From: Rhodotorula mucilaginosa
Lineage: Eukaryota; Basidiomycota; Microbotryomycetes; Sporidiobolales; Sporidiobolaceae
Direction: 5' to 3'
NCBI GenBank assembly: GCA_034406715.1
Contig: CP137881.1
Span: forward strand, 434,001-498,000
DNA: 64,000 bases
Shown here one piece after another: positions 1 through 11,200 of this stretch (positions within the stretch are counted from its first letter, which is position 1; every line of letters begins with the position of its first letter). Under the pieces are notes generated by a model. That model saw nothing but the letters and a program-made list of their open reading frames with translations, ran no database searches and was not told where the DNA came from. The translations under genes and the position numbers were made by a program.

Positions 1-577
1 TCGAGACGTCGCCGCCTCCTTCTTTGACGCCGCGTGCGGTTGACGCGGTGGTCGGCCCGGGTTCGGAAGCAAAGATACCGAACAATCCTGCGTTGGAGGC
101 GTCGGCATCGGAGGAAGGTGCCGGTTGGGCGGCCGTACGGGGCATAATCTCGCCGAGCAAGTCTGCAAACGCCTGCGCTTCGGCATTGCTCAGGGTCTGG
201 CGTTGCCTCCTTCGTGGGACGGGGGCTCCTCCTCCTACTCCGGGGAATACGCCGTCGATTCGTCGTGCGGGTCGGTCTGAGTGGGAGCGAGAGTGCGGAT
301 CCGCAGAGGCCATAGAGGCGGAAGCGGAGGCGGCGGGGTCGGTCGGGTTGGCATCGAAGGCGTCGTGCGGCAGCGAATAGGCCGGCGTCGGTTCCTTTTC
401 AGCGGCGGCAGGGGCGGGGCTGGTGCAATCGGACGGCTGGTCAGTTTGCGACACTCTGGCCGCCACTACGAGAGAGACTCACACGTCGGCCGAGTAGCAG
501 CGACAGGCGAACGCTGCTCTCCGCCTCGTCGATGCGACTGCGCCCTGCTGAGCTGTTCTCGCCCAAGCTCGGTACAT
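1..577 (-). CDS. Mitochondrial-type protein, N-terminal part (runs off left edge)
   Basis: Partial gene: only the N-terminal ~170 residues lie in the window. The chosen ATG (577..575) opens an Arg/Ala-rich, acid-poor leader that ends in RCYSAD, which looks like a mitochondrial presequence with an R-x-Y-S processing site. Exon 1 is about 483-577. A GTGAGT donor, a CTGAC branch and a CAG acceptor near 420 then join a Pro/Ala-rich second exon that stays open to position 1. Readable segments include PRRRQRQTLSNAEAQAF, followed by FADLLGEIMPR and SNAGLFGIFASEPGP. The RQRQT...E..AF..L pattern recalls fungal Mtf2-like mitochondrial expression factors, but that is a weak guess. It is divergent from ATG16 with about 190 bp between start codons. 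An alternative start is the in-frame ATG at 313. That a real minus-strand gene is here is fairly sure; its function is not. Confidence 0.6.
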
Positions 578-767
578 TTCCCTTCTCGAGAGAGGGTACG
601 CCTCCCCGTCAGTCTGCGGGTGTAGAGAGGTATTGACAGCGCGTTCTCGGCAGCTGTGAGCTCACGGTTGTCGCCGCTCGGACCTCCGCGGAGTCCGTCG
701 AGCTGCTTCCGCGTCAACGTGAGGTCGTTCACCCTCTCTCTCTCCCAAGGTCCATACAGTGGACGGG
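578..767. promoter_or_regulatory. Divergent promoter, mitochondrial-type gene / ATG16
   Basis: About 190 bp separate two divergent start codons and must hold both promoters and 5' UTRs. It has CT-rich runs near 730-750. No clear TATA box was seen. Confidence 0.4.
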
Positions 768-1783
768 ATGACTGCGAGGTGGCAAGAATCGATCCGGAGT
801 GCGCTGATCGCCCGCGATGTCCGCGAACGCGCGTTTGAACCGTTCATCCGCGACTACTCGAGGCTCGCTCACCACGCCAACCAACTCCGCCAACGCAACC
901 TCGCTCTTGTGGACGCCGCCAGCGGGGCCAGCCGGGCGACGACGGCGGCGAATCAGGATCAGAATCGAGCTAGTCTTGGCGGCGGCGGGCAAGACGAGTT
1001 GGGTCGAGTCTCCCTGGCATCGGGACGGAGGAGCGGCCCCACTCTCTCTCATGTACTGACGGCAATGCGTGCCCCTCCCTTGCAGCCCAGCGGTCCAGAC
1101 CGCTGTCCGCACCGCTCTAATCACCCGCCTCGAGTCCGAACTGGCCCTCGCGCGCTCCGAACTCTCGGACGCGTACAAACTCCAATCGCAGCACTCGCAG
1201 CGCTTGCTCACCCTCAGCGAGCAATTGCACCAGTCGGATGAGCGCGCTCGAGTCGAGAGGGACCAGTTGGTCGAAGTCAAGGCCGAGGTGGAGAGGTTGA
1301 GGGAGGCGGCGAGGTGGCACAAGGAGATCGTGGCCGAAAAGGAGAAACAACTCGTCGTGCGTTGGGCGCCCCTTCCTCTCTTGCTCTCTTTCTCTACGAT
1401 CGTCGCCGTTGTAGCTCGCACGACTGACGACGTTAGAATGGCGCGCTTACGCACAGATTCTGCAAGACGAGCTGCACTCTCTCGAACTCGAACTGTCGCA
1501 ACTCGAACTCCAAAACGACAACCTCAAGACGGACAACGCCGCCCTCTTGCAACGTTGGATCCATGCCAAGACGGAAGAAGCGCGCAAGATGAACGAGGCG
1601 AATGCCTTTCTCGAAGAGGCGAAACGGATCAGAAGGGGTAGCGCGGGCGAGGAAGGTGGTGGTGGTGTTGGCGGTGGCGAGAAGACTGGAGGAGTTGGAG
1701 AGCAGACTGGCGAGAGGACAGGAGAGGAGAAGAGCAGCCCATCAAAGGCCAAGCTGGACGTCAAAGGCAAAGGTAAAGCCTAG
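768..1783 (+). CDS. ATG16: Autophagy protein 16 (ATG16)
   Basis: Coiled-coil partner of the Atg12-Atg5 conjugate, needed for Atg8 lipidation at the growing autophagosome. Exons 768-997, 1086-1356 and 1457-1783 give 275 residues with no phase conflict. The N-terminus has the Atg5-binding helix pattern: W followed by I..AL..RD..ERAFEPFI..Y, then LAHHANQLRQRN. Exons 2-3 are a long heptad coiled coil; the stretch LQDELHSLELELSQLELQN and then DNAALLQRWIHAK...EARKMNEAN matches the family's conserved C-terminal coil. The tail is Gly/Lys-rich. There is no WD40 domain, as expected for fungal ATG16. The first donor (GTTGGG at 998) is the least certain boundary; it was chosen by phase and by a TACTGAC branch near 1055. 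The downstream neighbour DOT1 is convergent. Confidence 0.85.
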
Positions 1784-2090
1784 CCAGCGGTCCCGTGTAT
1801 AATCGGTCCATCGTCGCCCTCGCTCTCCGAAGCCCGCGCCGCCCCCTCCGTTTCTCTGGCGGTCAGCCCTCCGGCCTACCTCTATCCATGCTTGTTGTAG
1901 TCCTATTAAGCAGCCACACAATCGTCGAACTCGAATTGGATTCAGTCTCTCCCTGATCGAGAAGACCACAAGAGAGGGCGTTGTTCCGATCCATCCTTGT
2001 CGATCTCCGAGTAATGAGTAATGCAAGATGCTGGTCCGGTTCCTACAATAAGAAGCGCAACCGAAAGCAGTTGGGCGTGCGCGAGAAGAT
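1784..2090. other. Convergent 3' intergenic region ATG16/DOT1
   Basis: About 307 bp between two stop codons facing each other. It holds only presumed 3' UTRs and poly(A) signals. No gene-like frame was found. Confidence 0.5.
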
Positions 2091-5000
2091 TCACTGCGTA
2101 GTCGCCGCCGTGGTCGAGTGGGCGAGTTGACTCCCTTGCCTGCTCGTAGTTCGCGACATACCGCCGCCGCCGCCCGCTCCCGCTCCAACCGTCGACGCCG
2201 ACCCGCTCCGACTCATCGAGCTCGCCGTCGTCGTCGTCGTCGCCGCGCTCCCCTCCCTCCTCTCCCTCCTTTCCAACCTCTCCCCCTCCCTCCTCCGTTC
2301 CCTCTCCCGTTCCTTCATCCAAAACCGTTCCACCCGTCCCCGATCAATCCTCGCGAGGAAATACGTACCCCCCTCGGGTTTCCAACTGACGCAGTTGGAG
2401 GTGTACCGCAGTGGAGGGTATTGGGAGAGGATCGCGAGTGGGGAATGGACGTTGTGGGAGGAGAGTTTGAAAGACGGGGGGAGGAACGGTTTCAGGGAGA
2501 CGATCTTGGCCGAGGGGGGAAGTTCGAGAAAGAGCCACGAGAGGCGCTCGTTCAGGCTGGAAGTGAACCTGTTGTACGAGTCGCACACACGGAAAGTCAG
2601 CTCTTGGCCATTCGATTCTCGACGGTCCGAGCAAGAGAAGGGAGGGGACCAACAACGCACACTTCATTGTTGACGAGGACGACGTCCGCCCTCCGCAGCA
2701 CCTCTCCGACTTCGGGGCTCTCGCAAAAGTTGGCCTCGCGGACGTGCATCTTCCCTCCCGCCAACCCCCACAGTTCGAACCTCGCTTCGGCTTCGACGAC
2801 TTGGGCCCGCGCGAGTTGCGACGCGTGCGGCATGTTTTCGAACCCCCACGATTCGGCGCCGGTCCTGTTGTAATGGTGGTGGTGGTGGTGGTCGTGGTCG
2901 TGGTCGCGTGGATTGGGGTCGTTTTGCCGGAGAGGGGAAGTTGCGTTGCTTGAGTCAGTTTCCCTGAAGCGCGAAAGAGAGCAGGAGAGAAGTCAAAAAT
3001 AGAGGTAGAGACGCACGCGAGCGCGGCTTGGACGACACAGTTGCCGACTCCGGATCCGAGATCGACAAAGACGCCCTTTGGTCCGAGGTGCGTCCGCGCA
3101 AAGCTGAAGGTGCTCGGTTTCGGTTTCGGATATATGTCGAACGAGAGGATACGGCAGTAGAAAGGAGGAGGAGAGTCCGTTAGCGTTGTGAGCGAAAAAG
3201 GGTTGGAAAGAAAACGGTAAATCGCGAGGAGGAAAAAGCGAAGCGAAAACGCACATCTCGTTCATGAACTTGGGCAACAGTTCGCCGTAAACATTGTCGC
3301 TAAACGCCCTATACTTTCTCACGTCCTCCAACCCGGGCCCCACCGCACGATCATAACACTGCGTAAACACCCTCGTCCACACTTTTTCCCTCAACCCCTT
3401 CATCTCTTCAATGTTGCGCCGGATGATGCCCGACTTTTTGAGAGAGAGGAGGGTCGAGTTGTACCGCGCGAGGGCGGCGAGGAAGCCTGGACCGTCGGAT
3501 TTCGAGCGCGCCTTTTCGAGTTGCCGGATGAGGGATTCGATGCTGCTGGCGGTGGGAGCTGCTGGAGTTGTTGTTGCGGTTGCTACTGATGGTGGTGCGA
3601 GTGACGGTGACGGGGCTGCCGAATCGGTGTCGTTGGCGGTCGACGACGCTTCCGAGGCGGTGGCTGTTCCCAAACCCGGGGTCGAGACCGGAGTCGACGC
3701 AGCCGCTGCGGCAGGCATCGTCGTCACCCCCGAAGGGAGAATCGGCACCGTAGGAACGGAGACGGAGACTGAAGCAGCAGACGAAGGCGTGCCCGCTCTC
3801 GAATTGCCCGCCGACGACGAGGAAGTCGAAGTCCGGTTGTACAGGAACGCCGAAAAGGCCGTCTTGCCCGGCGCGTGACCAAAGTACTGACTCGCTTGTT
3901 CGGGCGTCAGGAAATGGTCGAGCACCGTCAAGATCACCTGTGTGTTCGCGCGCGCGTCAGATCAAGAATGTCAGAAATCGAGAAGCGGGGCGTGATTGGT
4001 GGACAGAGTGGAGTTGACGGGGCCTGAACGAGCCGCGGGGGAGGAAAAAGGGTGCGCGAAAAACAAAGAGGGAAAACGTACGCTCATGACGTCCTCGATC
4101 GGGTTATACTCGTCATCACTCCTCGGAGCCAACAACGCGAACCTGTCGGCGCAAAAAAAACGTGTGTCACTCGCTCAGTTCCAATTCGCAAAGAGAGAGC
4201 AGACGAAACGCAAAGCAAAGAACGCACCTCTCGCTGGTGTTGCCCGGTCCTTCTCCCGGATATTGCAACTCGACGACGGGGATCTCGCCGCCTGCCCATT
4301 CTGAAGCCGGTCTTTGAGGATCGGAAGGGTCGACGAAATCTGCTCGCATACACACACACACACACACACGAGGGGAAGCGGAGTCAGTCAGTCAGTCATC
4401 AAATGGAATGGAGTGGGGTTTAAGGAGGGTGCAGGTAGTAGAAGAACCGGAGGAGGGAGGAGGAAGGCTCGGACTCACAAGTTCGGTACGCGGTCGGGTT
4501 CTGCAAGACCAAACTCTCGGCGCTCGTGATCCCTCCTGCTCCTCCTCCTTTCGTCGTCCGGATTTTCGCCGCCTCGTCTGCGACCCATGTTGCAGCGGGT
4601 GCGGCAACACTCCTAACTGCGACGGGCGCTCCATCTTCCCTCTTGATCGTGCGGGACGAGTAATCCTCGTCTGCGCTCGACAAGTCCGAGTCGGAATCTT
4701 GTTCTTCTTCGGAGGGAGTGAGCGGGTCGAGGTCGGACGAGATGGTGCTCTCGTCCGCCCGTCGGCGTCGAGAAGAAGAGACACCGCCGGCTGTTGTGGA
4801 GGCAGAGCGGGAAGGAGGCGAAGGACGTGCGCGTTTCGAGGGACGCTCCTCGTCCTCCTCATCCGTCGTCGATGCGAAATCACGTTGTGTCCCTCCTCTG
4901 CGCCTATTGATCGCCGACGAGTTCGCCTTCCCCTTGCCCTTTTGTTCCTTCCCCGGAGGTGGTGGTGGCGGCGGCACGTATTTGTTGACGGACCGGCGCC

Positions 5001-5247
5001 CGGCCGGCGAGGCGGTTGCCGCGGCAGGGACCACGACTTTTTTAACAATCTTGGTGGTTGTGGTTGTGGTCGTCTTGATGATTGCTGGCCTGTGCTGGGT
5101 CTTGTTGATGGGCGAAGAGGAAGAGGACGAGGGAGCAGCGGCGGTGGCGGTGGTTGTTCGAGGTAGAGCAGCAGCCGCAGCAGCAGCAGCAGTAGGAGGT
5201 GCAGCCTGGCCTGGGATTGCTCTGCGCTTGCCCGAGAACATTCTCAT
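2091..5247 (-). CDS. DOT1: Histone H3-K79 methyltransferase DOT1
   Basis: Nuclear SAM-dependent enzyme that methylates H3 Lys79 and acts in silencing and checkpoint control. Seven exons (4479-5247, 4228-4339, 4082-4142, 3255-3937, 3017-3103, 2661-2864, 2091-2568) sum to 797 residues with every phase agreeing. Residues 1-250 are a basic, Lys/Ser/Pro-rich tail that probably binds nucleosomes or DNA. The catalytic fold follows: VYGELLPKF about 530-538, SAM motif I VDLGSGVGN 555-563, ESWGFE motif, ADVVLVNN about 630-637 and IVSLKPF 661-667. The last ~110 residues are Glu/Arg-rich and then Ser/Gly-rich. The start was set at the ATG at 5247; another in-frame ATG at 5484 would leave only 37 bp to the next gene. 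Intron 1 holds a (CA)n run and intron 5 a (GGT)n run. Confidence 0.92.
4349..4369. repeat. (CA)n microsatellite in DOT1 intron 1
   Basis: About ten tandem CA units lying in DOT1 intron 1, close to its acceptor on the minus strand. Likely length-polymorphic. Confidence 0.85.
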
Positions 5248-5521
5248 AGGCTTGCTCGCGGTGTGTCGGGTCGAAATCGGACGACGACGACGACGCGTCC
5301 ACTGCACGGGTGTGGTTGTGGCGGGGGGCGGGGTGGACTGGGCGGCGTAGAGACTGCAAGAATATCGATCCCCAAGACACGTCGTTCCAAGCACAGGCAC
5401 AAGACCGAGTGGAGAGAGTCCGAGTTCAAGTTCACGTTGTTTGTTCGTTCTCTCTTCGCAAAGTTGATCTCTCTCTGCTCCCATCTCTCGCTAGATCGAA
5501 AGAAGAGAGCCGAGGAGGCAA

Positions 5522-6052
5522 ATGGCCCGTACGTAGCTCAGTCTCGACTGAAGCTTCTCCCTGAAGCTGCTCCTGATCCCGCAATCCCCTCGCAGGTGGC
5601 AACCAACGCGACAAGGCGAGTTCTCCCTCCCATCAGACTGACTGGCTGACTGTACCTGACTGGATGGGTGCTGCCGCCGAATACAGGCGCGCGAAAAGGT
5701 ACACACACCATCTCCCTCCACCTCCACCTCCTGCCGTCTCGCCGCTCGACCCTCCCGTCCGAAAAAACTGACCATCCTCGCCCCTCGCCCCACCGTAACG
5801 CAGGCCCAGAAAAAGGCCGCCGAGCAGAACAAGGGCAAGAAATCCGACGGAGACGGGAAATCGTTCCGCTCAAAGATGGAAGCCGACGCCAACATTATGC
5901 GCCAGAAACAGGTGCGGTACATTTCCCCTCTCTCTTTCCTGGGATCTGTTACTGATGCTTTTACACCTTTGGTGGGCGGGTTATCATCGTCTCGGAAACA
6001 GGAAGCGGCGGCGGCGAAAAAGGCAGCAGAGGCAGCAGCCGGAAAGGCCTGA
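5522..6052 (+). CDS. 4F5/SERF-family small protein
   Basis: Small, highly charged nuclear/cytosolic protein of the 4F5 (SERF) family; relatives modulate protein aggregation and RNA binding. Five exons: 5522-5528, 5596-5615, 5687-5698, 5804-5911 and 6002-6052, giving 65 residues. The spliced start reads MARGNQRDKAREKAQKKAAE, the family signature, followed by KSFRSKMEADANIMRQKQ and an Ala/Lys-rich helix. Exon 3 is only 12 nt. Intron 2 uses a GC donor (GCGAGT), needed to keep RDK|AREK in frame. Length matches the yeast homologue. No single continuous frame covers the protein, so ordinary ORF calling would miss it. Confidence 0.9.
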
Positions 6053-6617
6053 ACCTCCCTCCTTCCCTGGCTCCCTCTCTCTCCGCAACCCACATATCGC
6101 ATATCGTTCCTTCTATCCTTTATACACATACCCCACAGTCGCCACCCTTGTCGTCGCTGTTCTATCCCCGGCGAAAAGGCGACCGGCGACCGCCGACAAC
6201 CTCCAACGGCGGCCCTTCCCTCCCATTCGGTTTACTACTGACCCTTCTGTCTGCTTCTCCCGATCAATATCGTAATCATATCTCCTTTTCTCTCTCTCTC
6301 TCTCTCTCTGACGCTTTCAACGTCGTTCTCCCCGCGACTCGGACTTGCGTTCCTCCGGTCTGTTGTCTCTGAAAGCAGCTCAAAAACTGTCCCCACGCTA
6401 GCTTTTGCTCACTCTCTGACTCTCAACACCATTCGAGACTCGCGTCGAACCACTCGTCGTCGTGTGAGTAACAACAAGCCTGACCGGAAGAAGCAGTCGG
6501 AACGGGGTTTTTTTGATTTGATTTGGGCTCGGATTGCAGCACGGCTTTTTTCTCCTCTCTTTCGACCCATGAAAGGGGGAGAAGAAGAACAGGTCCCGCG
6601 CGTCCGGTCTTTGGAAA
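6053..6617. other. Convergent 3' intergenic region with (TC)n run
   Basis: About 565 bp between the SERF-like and TRS33 stop codons. It contains a pure (TC)n tract at about 6290-6309. Minus-strand open frames here are downstream of the TRS33 stop and have no family signal. Confidence 0.5.
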
Positions 6618-8160
6618 TCATCGCGGCACTCCTCCTCCTGCTGCTGGCATTGTGGAGGCCGAAGCCGCGCTTGGGGGTGCGGATGAGGGCGGTGGCGGCG
6701 GCGGCGGCGGCGGCGATGGGGTCGTCTTGATCTGAAACGAAGCTGTGCCATTTACAAAAAGTTCACACGAGGATTGGATTGGTCAGCTTTTATTCGAAAA
6801 ACGCACACACAAAAAAACGGGAGACAAGTGGCGCGATGGAGAGAGAGAGACTGGAGAGGCCATACCTTGCGGGAGGGTAGTCAAGTCGGCTGTGCCGGTG
6901 ACGGTGCATTCGACGTCCAAGTTGGCGAGGGCGCCTCGGATGAGGCCACTTGGGAAGGCGAGGACCTGTTTTTTGCGAGGTAGATGAGATGAGACAGGGC
7001 GATGTGATGCGATGCCAACATGCGGTCGTGCGATTGGTGGACGGGGCGCGTGCGGGGTGCGGTGAGGAGAGTCAGGGTAGGTGCTCAAAAGTCGGTCAGC
7101 CATTTTGTTCTTTCTTAAGAGACCGACTTTGTACGTGAGCGGATGCTGCTTGCTGCCATCTCCTCCATCTATACCAGCATTTCGCGATCAAGGCGAAGGA
7201 GAGAAAGAAAGTGCAGTCTGCGCCGGAAGGGGGAAAGAGGGAGAGACGTACGGCATCGACATGCCTCTGCAGCGCTTCCCTCTCTTCCTTGTCCTCCTCT
7301 TCTCCCCCTCCTTCACCATTGTCGCTGTCACGAGGAGGAACCGCCTTCAAAGCGGCGAGGCGCTGATCGTACAAGACATAGACGCCGCGGTGGTTCGTCC
7401 GGAGGTTGTCGACCTGCTTGTCAAACACGGCGACCCAGACGTCTTTGCAGATGAATTTGACGAGCTCGAGAATGTCGGCCCCTTGTCGCGGTTGTTGTTG
7501 TGTGGGTAATGATTGGGCGATTGGGGTTGAGGATCCAGAAGCAGAAGAAGAAGAGGAGGAGGGCGGATGGAGTGGGGGAGCAGCAGAAGATGGAGGAGGG
7601 AATCGAGGTCGATCTCGGGCGAGCCTGTATTTCCGCACCACTGCGTCAATGATGAACGGGATTCGGAGAAAGAAAAGGGCGACTACGGGGACGCGAGCGC
7701 ACCTCTCTGCTGTGGCCCATCCGACCCTGTACCCGATCGCGTCGAACCTCGCCCGGACTGCTGCGTCGTCTGGGTTCGGTGCACCGTGCTCCTCCTCCTC
7801 CTCTAGCACGGGTTTGACAGCTGCGGCGTCGTCCGAGGTTGATAAGCGGAGGGCAGCGATCTGTTGTTGGATGGCGTTGCGGTGGTCGCGTTGACGCTTT
7901 GTGGCTGCACGTTCCGATTCCCCCAGAGCGCGGATCGTCTGCGGGGCGGGTGGTTAGTCAGTTCAGAGTGCAATCTACACCGGGCGAAGAAAAGGACCCG
8001 CCTCGTGCACGAGGTAGTTGAGCAGGGTCGGGTCGACGGTCGGCGTGAACTGGGGGTCGGCGTACGCTTGCAGTTGGGGCGTGACGAGCGACGAGGACGA
8101 GCGCGTTGCCGGGTTGCCTGTCGTCGTGATCAAGTTGTGCAGCGGTCGATTCAGAGCCAT
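6618..8160 (-). CDS. TRS33: TRAPP subunit TRS33 (TRAPPC6-like)
   Basis: Bet3-family core subunit of TRAPP, the Rab GEF complex at the Golgi. Five exons (8002-8160, 7703-7938, 7252-7624, 6866-6965, 6618-6742) sum to 330 residues. Recognised blocks: TLLNYLVHE at the first exon end, RFDAIGYRVGWATAERLARDRPRF (joined across intron 2), ILELVKFICKDVW, VAVFDKQVDNLRTNHRGVYVL, and FPSGLIRGALANL near the C-terminus. The protein is longer than yeast Trs33 because of a Ser/Pro insert of ~40 residues before ILELVKF and a Pro-rich C-terminal tail. Intron 1 appears to use a GC donor (GCGGGT), the only phase-compatible choice I found. Only 79 bp separate its ATG from that of the divergent OSBP gene. Confidence 0.88.
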
Positions 8161-8239
8161 AGCTGGGTGATTGGGGTGAGCAAGAGGTCCGAGGGAGGAG
8201 CCGCTCCACTTGTCTCGCTCTGTCTCAACACTCGCAAAG
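8161..8239. promoter_or_regulatory. 79-bp divergent promoter TRS33/OSBP
   Basis: Start codons of TRS33 (minus) and the oxysterol-binding protein (plus) are 79 bp apart. Both transcripts must start within this stretch or overlap. Confidence 0.45.
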
Positions 8240-11200
8240 ATGGAGCAGCAGCCGGACAAGGTCGTGATCGAAGGGTTCATGCTCAAGAAGAAGCGCAAGG
8301 CACTCCAGGGCTACGCTCGCCGCTACTTTCGCCTCTCCGAATCAGGTCCGTCTCCCCTCTCCTCGGGGTTGCATCACACAGCTGACCATAGGCATGCACA
8401 GGCTCGCTCTCGTACGCGTTCAATCCGAACTCGCCCATCCGCGACTCGATCTCGGTCCCGCTCGCCTTCATCTCGGCGTCGCGGAAACTGCGCACCCTCG
8501 ACATTGACGGCGGCAACTGCGTCTACCACTGCAAATGCCTCTCCTTAAACGACTTTGACAAGTGGGCCACCGCCCTCAAAGCCTTTATCAACATTGCCCA
8601 CAACCACCCCCGCAACGAGCGGAACGTCCATGCCGTCGGGAGGCAGACCCTCCTCGCCTCGTCTGAAACCGCTCCGGCCGTCCCCGCCGACCAACTCGAC
8701 CGCGTCTATGCTGCTCTCGCAAAACTCAGTCAGGTACAGTTTGCGTTTCTCTCTTGTCCTCGTTCCATAGAAGAAACTCACCCGCAACCCCCGCGGAGCA
8801 GCCCATCTGCGACCTCGAATTGGTCGCGCACGAACTCGGCCAAAAAACCACGACGACCGTCTTGTCGACTTTGCCGGCCTCGTCCTCATCGTCTCCTCAG
8901 GTTCCAGCCCCGTCAGCAGCAGCTTCCCCCGCCGTTGCCGCGACTCTGTCCTCCTCGACGACGACGGCCGGTTCTTCGTCCTTTTCAGCCGCGACGGCGC
9001 CTTCCTCGACGATGACGACGACGACGACCAACGCCCCTCCCCCCTCTCCCTCCCCTGGAACTACCCTCACAAGCAGCAGTAGTAACACCACCGGAGGCGG
9101 CAACGGCGGGAGCAGCAGCAAATTCCGCTTCCTCGGCAAACGATCCAATTCGACCAGTCTGCACGGCCTGCATCCTCATCATCATGCTACCCCCGCTCCT
9201 CCGGTGCCTGCGCCGCCTCACTCACCGGGAGGCGTGGTCCGATCTCCGACCTTGATGTCAAGTTCGACTTTTACGTCCGCGTCAGCGTCTGCGGCGCCCC
9301 CTCCTCGTCAGCCAGAGAGGTCCAACTCGACCGCCACCACCACCTCTTCACATTCGCACTCGAACCCGAATCCCGCTTATGCGCCCGACTCGTGGACGGC
9401 GCGTCAACAGTTGAACGAGGCCATCTCGGTCTTGAAGGCGACGCATGCCGAATTGATCGCGGCGGTGCAGGCTCTGCCGCTCGTGGTCGTCCCTTCTCCT
9501 TCTCCCCCTCAGCCTCCTTCTGAGGAGTCTCAACAGAACCAAAAGGCGGTCTCCTCCTCCAAGGATCAGTCTTCTTCGTCGTCGTCGACGACGACAACTC
9601 CCGCGCCACTTCAAACGACCGACCTCGACTCCACTCGCGGCGGGGGCGGCGGCGGCGGCGGTGCCTCCGGCCCCTACTCGTATCCCTACCACCCCTATTC
9701 AACCTCGTCGGCCTCCTCTCCACCCGGTTCCCCCACCGGCGCACTCAACCGCTCCTTCGCCTACCAACGCACCCTCGGTCATACGCGCAACGCTCCCTCC
9801 CGAGCTACGACCATCGCGTCGAGTTCGAGAGCGAGTTTCGTTAGTGCTGTGGAGTGGAACCAACCAGAGACGGCTGGAGCGGGAGCCGGGGGTTCGGAGT
9901 ATTGGTATGATGCGGTGCCGGTACCGGGAGAGTTTGTGCTTGATGATGAGGAAGAGGAGGGCGCGGGTCGTCGTCGTCGTCGTCGGCGTTCTTCTTCCTC
10001 GTCATCGTCCTCTTCCTCGCGTCCTCCTCCCGGAGTCTCGTCGTCGTCGCCGCCTGCTGCACCTGGCGAGCGAACGGCATCATCTCCCGAGTCTGTCGAG
10101 CGTCGCGACTCATCGTCGTCCGAGTCGTTGAACACTGTGATGCGCTCAGACAATGAGGATGAAGAGGAGGACGAGGAGGCTGTTGAGACCAACATTGTGG
10201 CGGAGGATGAGGACGAAGATTCGGGCGATGACGACAACGACAACGGAGCAGGCGACGTTGCTGCCGCCGACGCTTCTTCGGTTCATCATGCCTCGTCACC
10301 TGGAGTCGCCGAAGCGGGAACGGAACCGACCACGACGACCACAACGACGACGACGGCCGTAGTGGCGGTACAGCGCAGGAAGGTATTGCCGCACCCGGTG
10401 GCGGGAGACGAGTTCTCGATGCTGGGCATGCTGCGTAAGAATGTCGGAAAGGTGCGCTTGGCTTTCCTCCTTCTTTCTTCTTCGCCTCCTCCTCCTCCAT
10501 TGCGCCTCCTCGTTTTCGGCCGTGCCTCTTCGGTCTCAATATCGACCTCCTCCTCGAGCCCGAACTGCATCGAGAGAAAGAAGTCCTTAGCATGACTAAC
10601 TCGCAATCTCGAAAAAAAAAACAGGACCTCTCGACCATCTCATTCCCCGTGACGATGAACGAGCCCCTCTCGGCTCTGCAACGCCTCGCCGAGGAACTCG
10701 AGTACTCGGACTTGCTCGACCGCGCCGCGGCGGCGCCGAGAGGGTCGCTCGAGCGACTCATGTTTGTCGCCGTGTTTGCGGTCAGTGGCGCGGCTGGGAA
10801 CAAGTATCGCAGTTCGAGGAAGCCGTTGTGAGTGGCGGTCGCTTGGGTGTCCCTCTCTCTCTCTCGGCGGTGAATGCTTTTCGCTGATCACGGCGATGGG
10901 AACAGCAACCCGCTCCTGGGCGAGACTTATGAATGCATCCGCCCCGAACGAGGCGAGTCTTTCCCCCCTCTCTTTCTCTCGTATCGTGCGCGCGTCATAT
11001 CTAACATCCAGACGAGACGACATCACCACACAGGCTTCCGGTTCATCTCCGAAAAGGTCTCGCACCACCCTCCGGTCCTCGCCTTCCACACCGACGCAGC
11101 ATCCCGCGGCTGGCAGGTGTCGGGACATGTCGCTCCGAACCAGAAGTTCTGGGGCCGGTCGATGGAAATCTTTGTCCTCGGCGATTGCAGCGTGCGCTTC

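Noticed and set aside
729-1454. 241-codon minus frame over ATG16
   Set aside because: Shadow of the ATG16 exons; it crosses clear ATG16 introns and has no family signal.
4349-4369. (CA)n run as possible regulatory element
   Set aside because: Lies in a DOT1 intron beside the acceptor and is best explained as an ordinary microsatellite.
9841-10803. 320-codon minus frame over the OSBP linker
   Set aside because: Opposite strand of a GC-rich low-complexity exon; repetitive Arg/His/Pro content is typical of a shadow.
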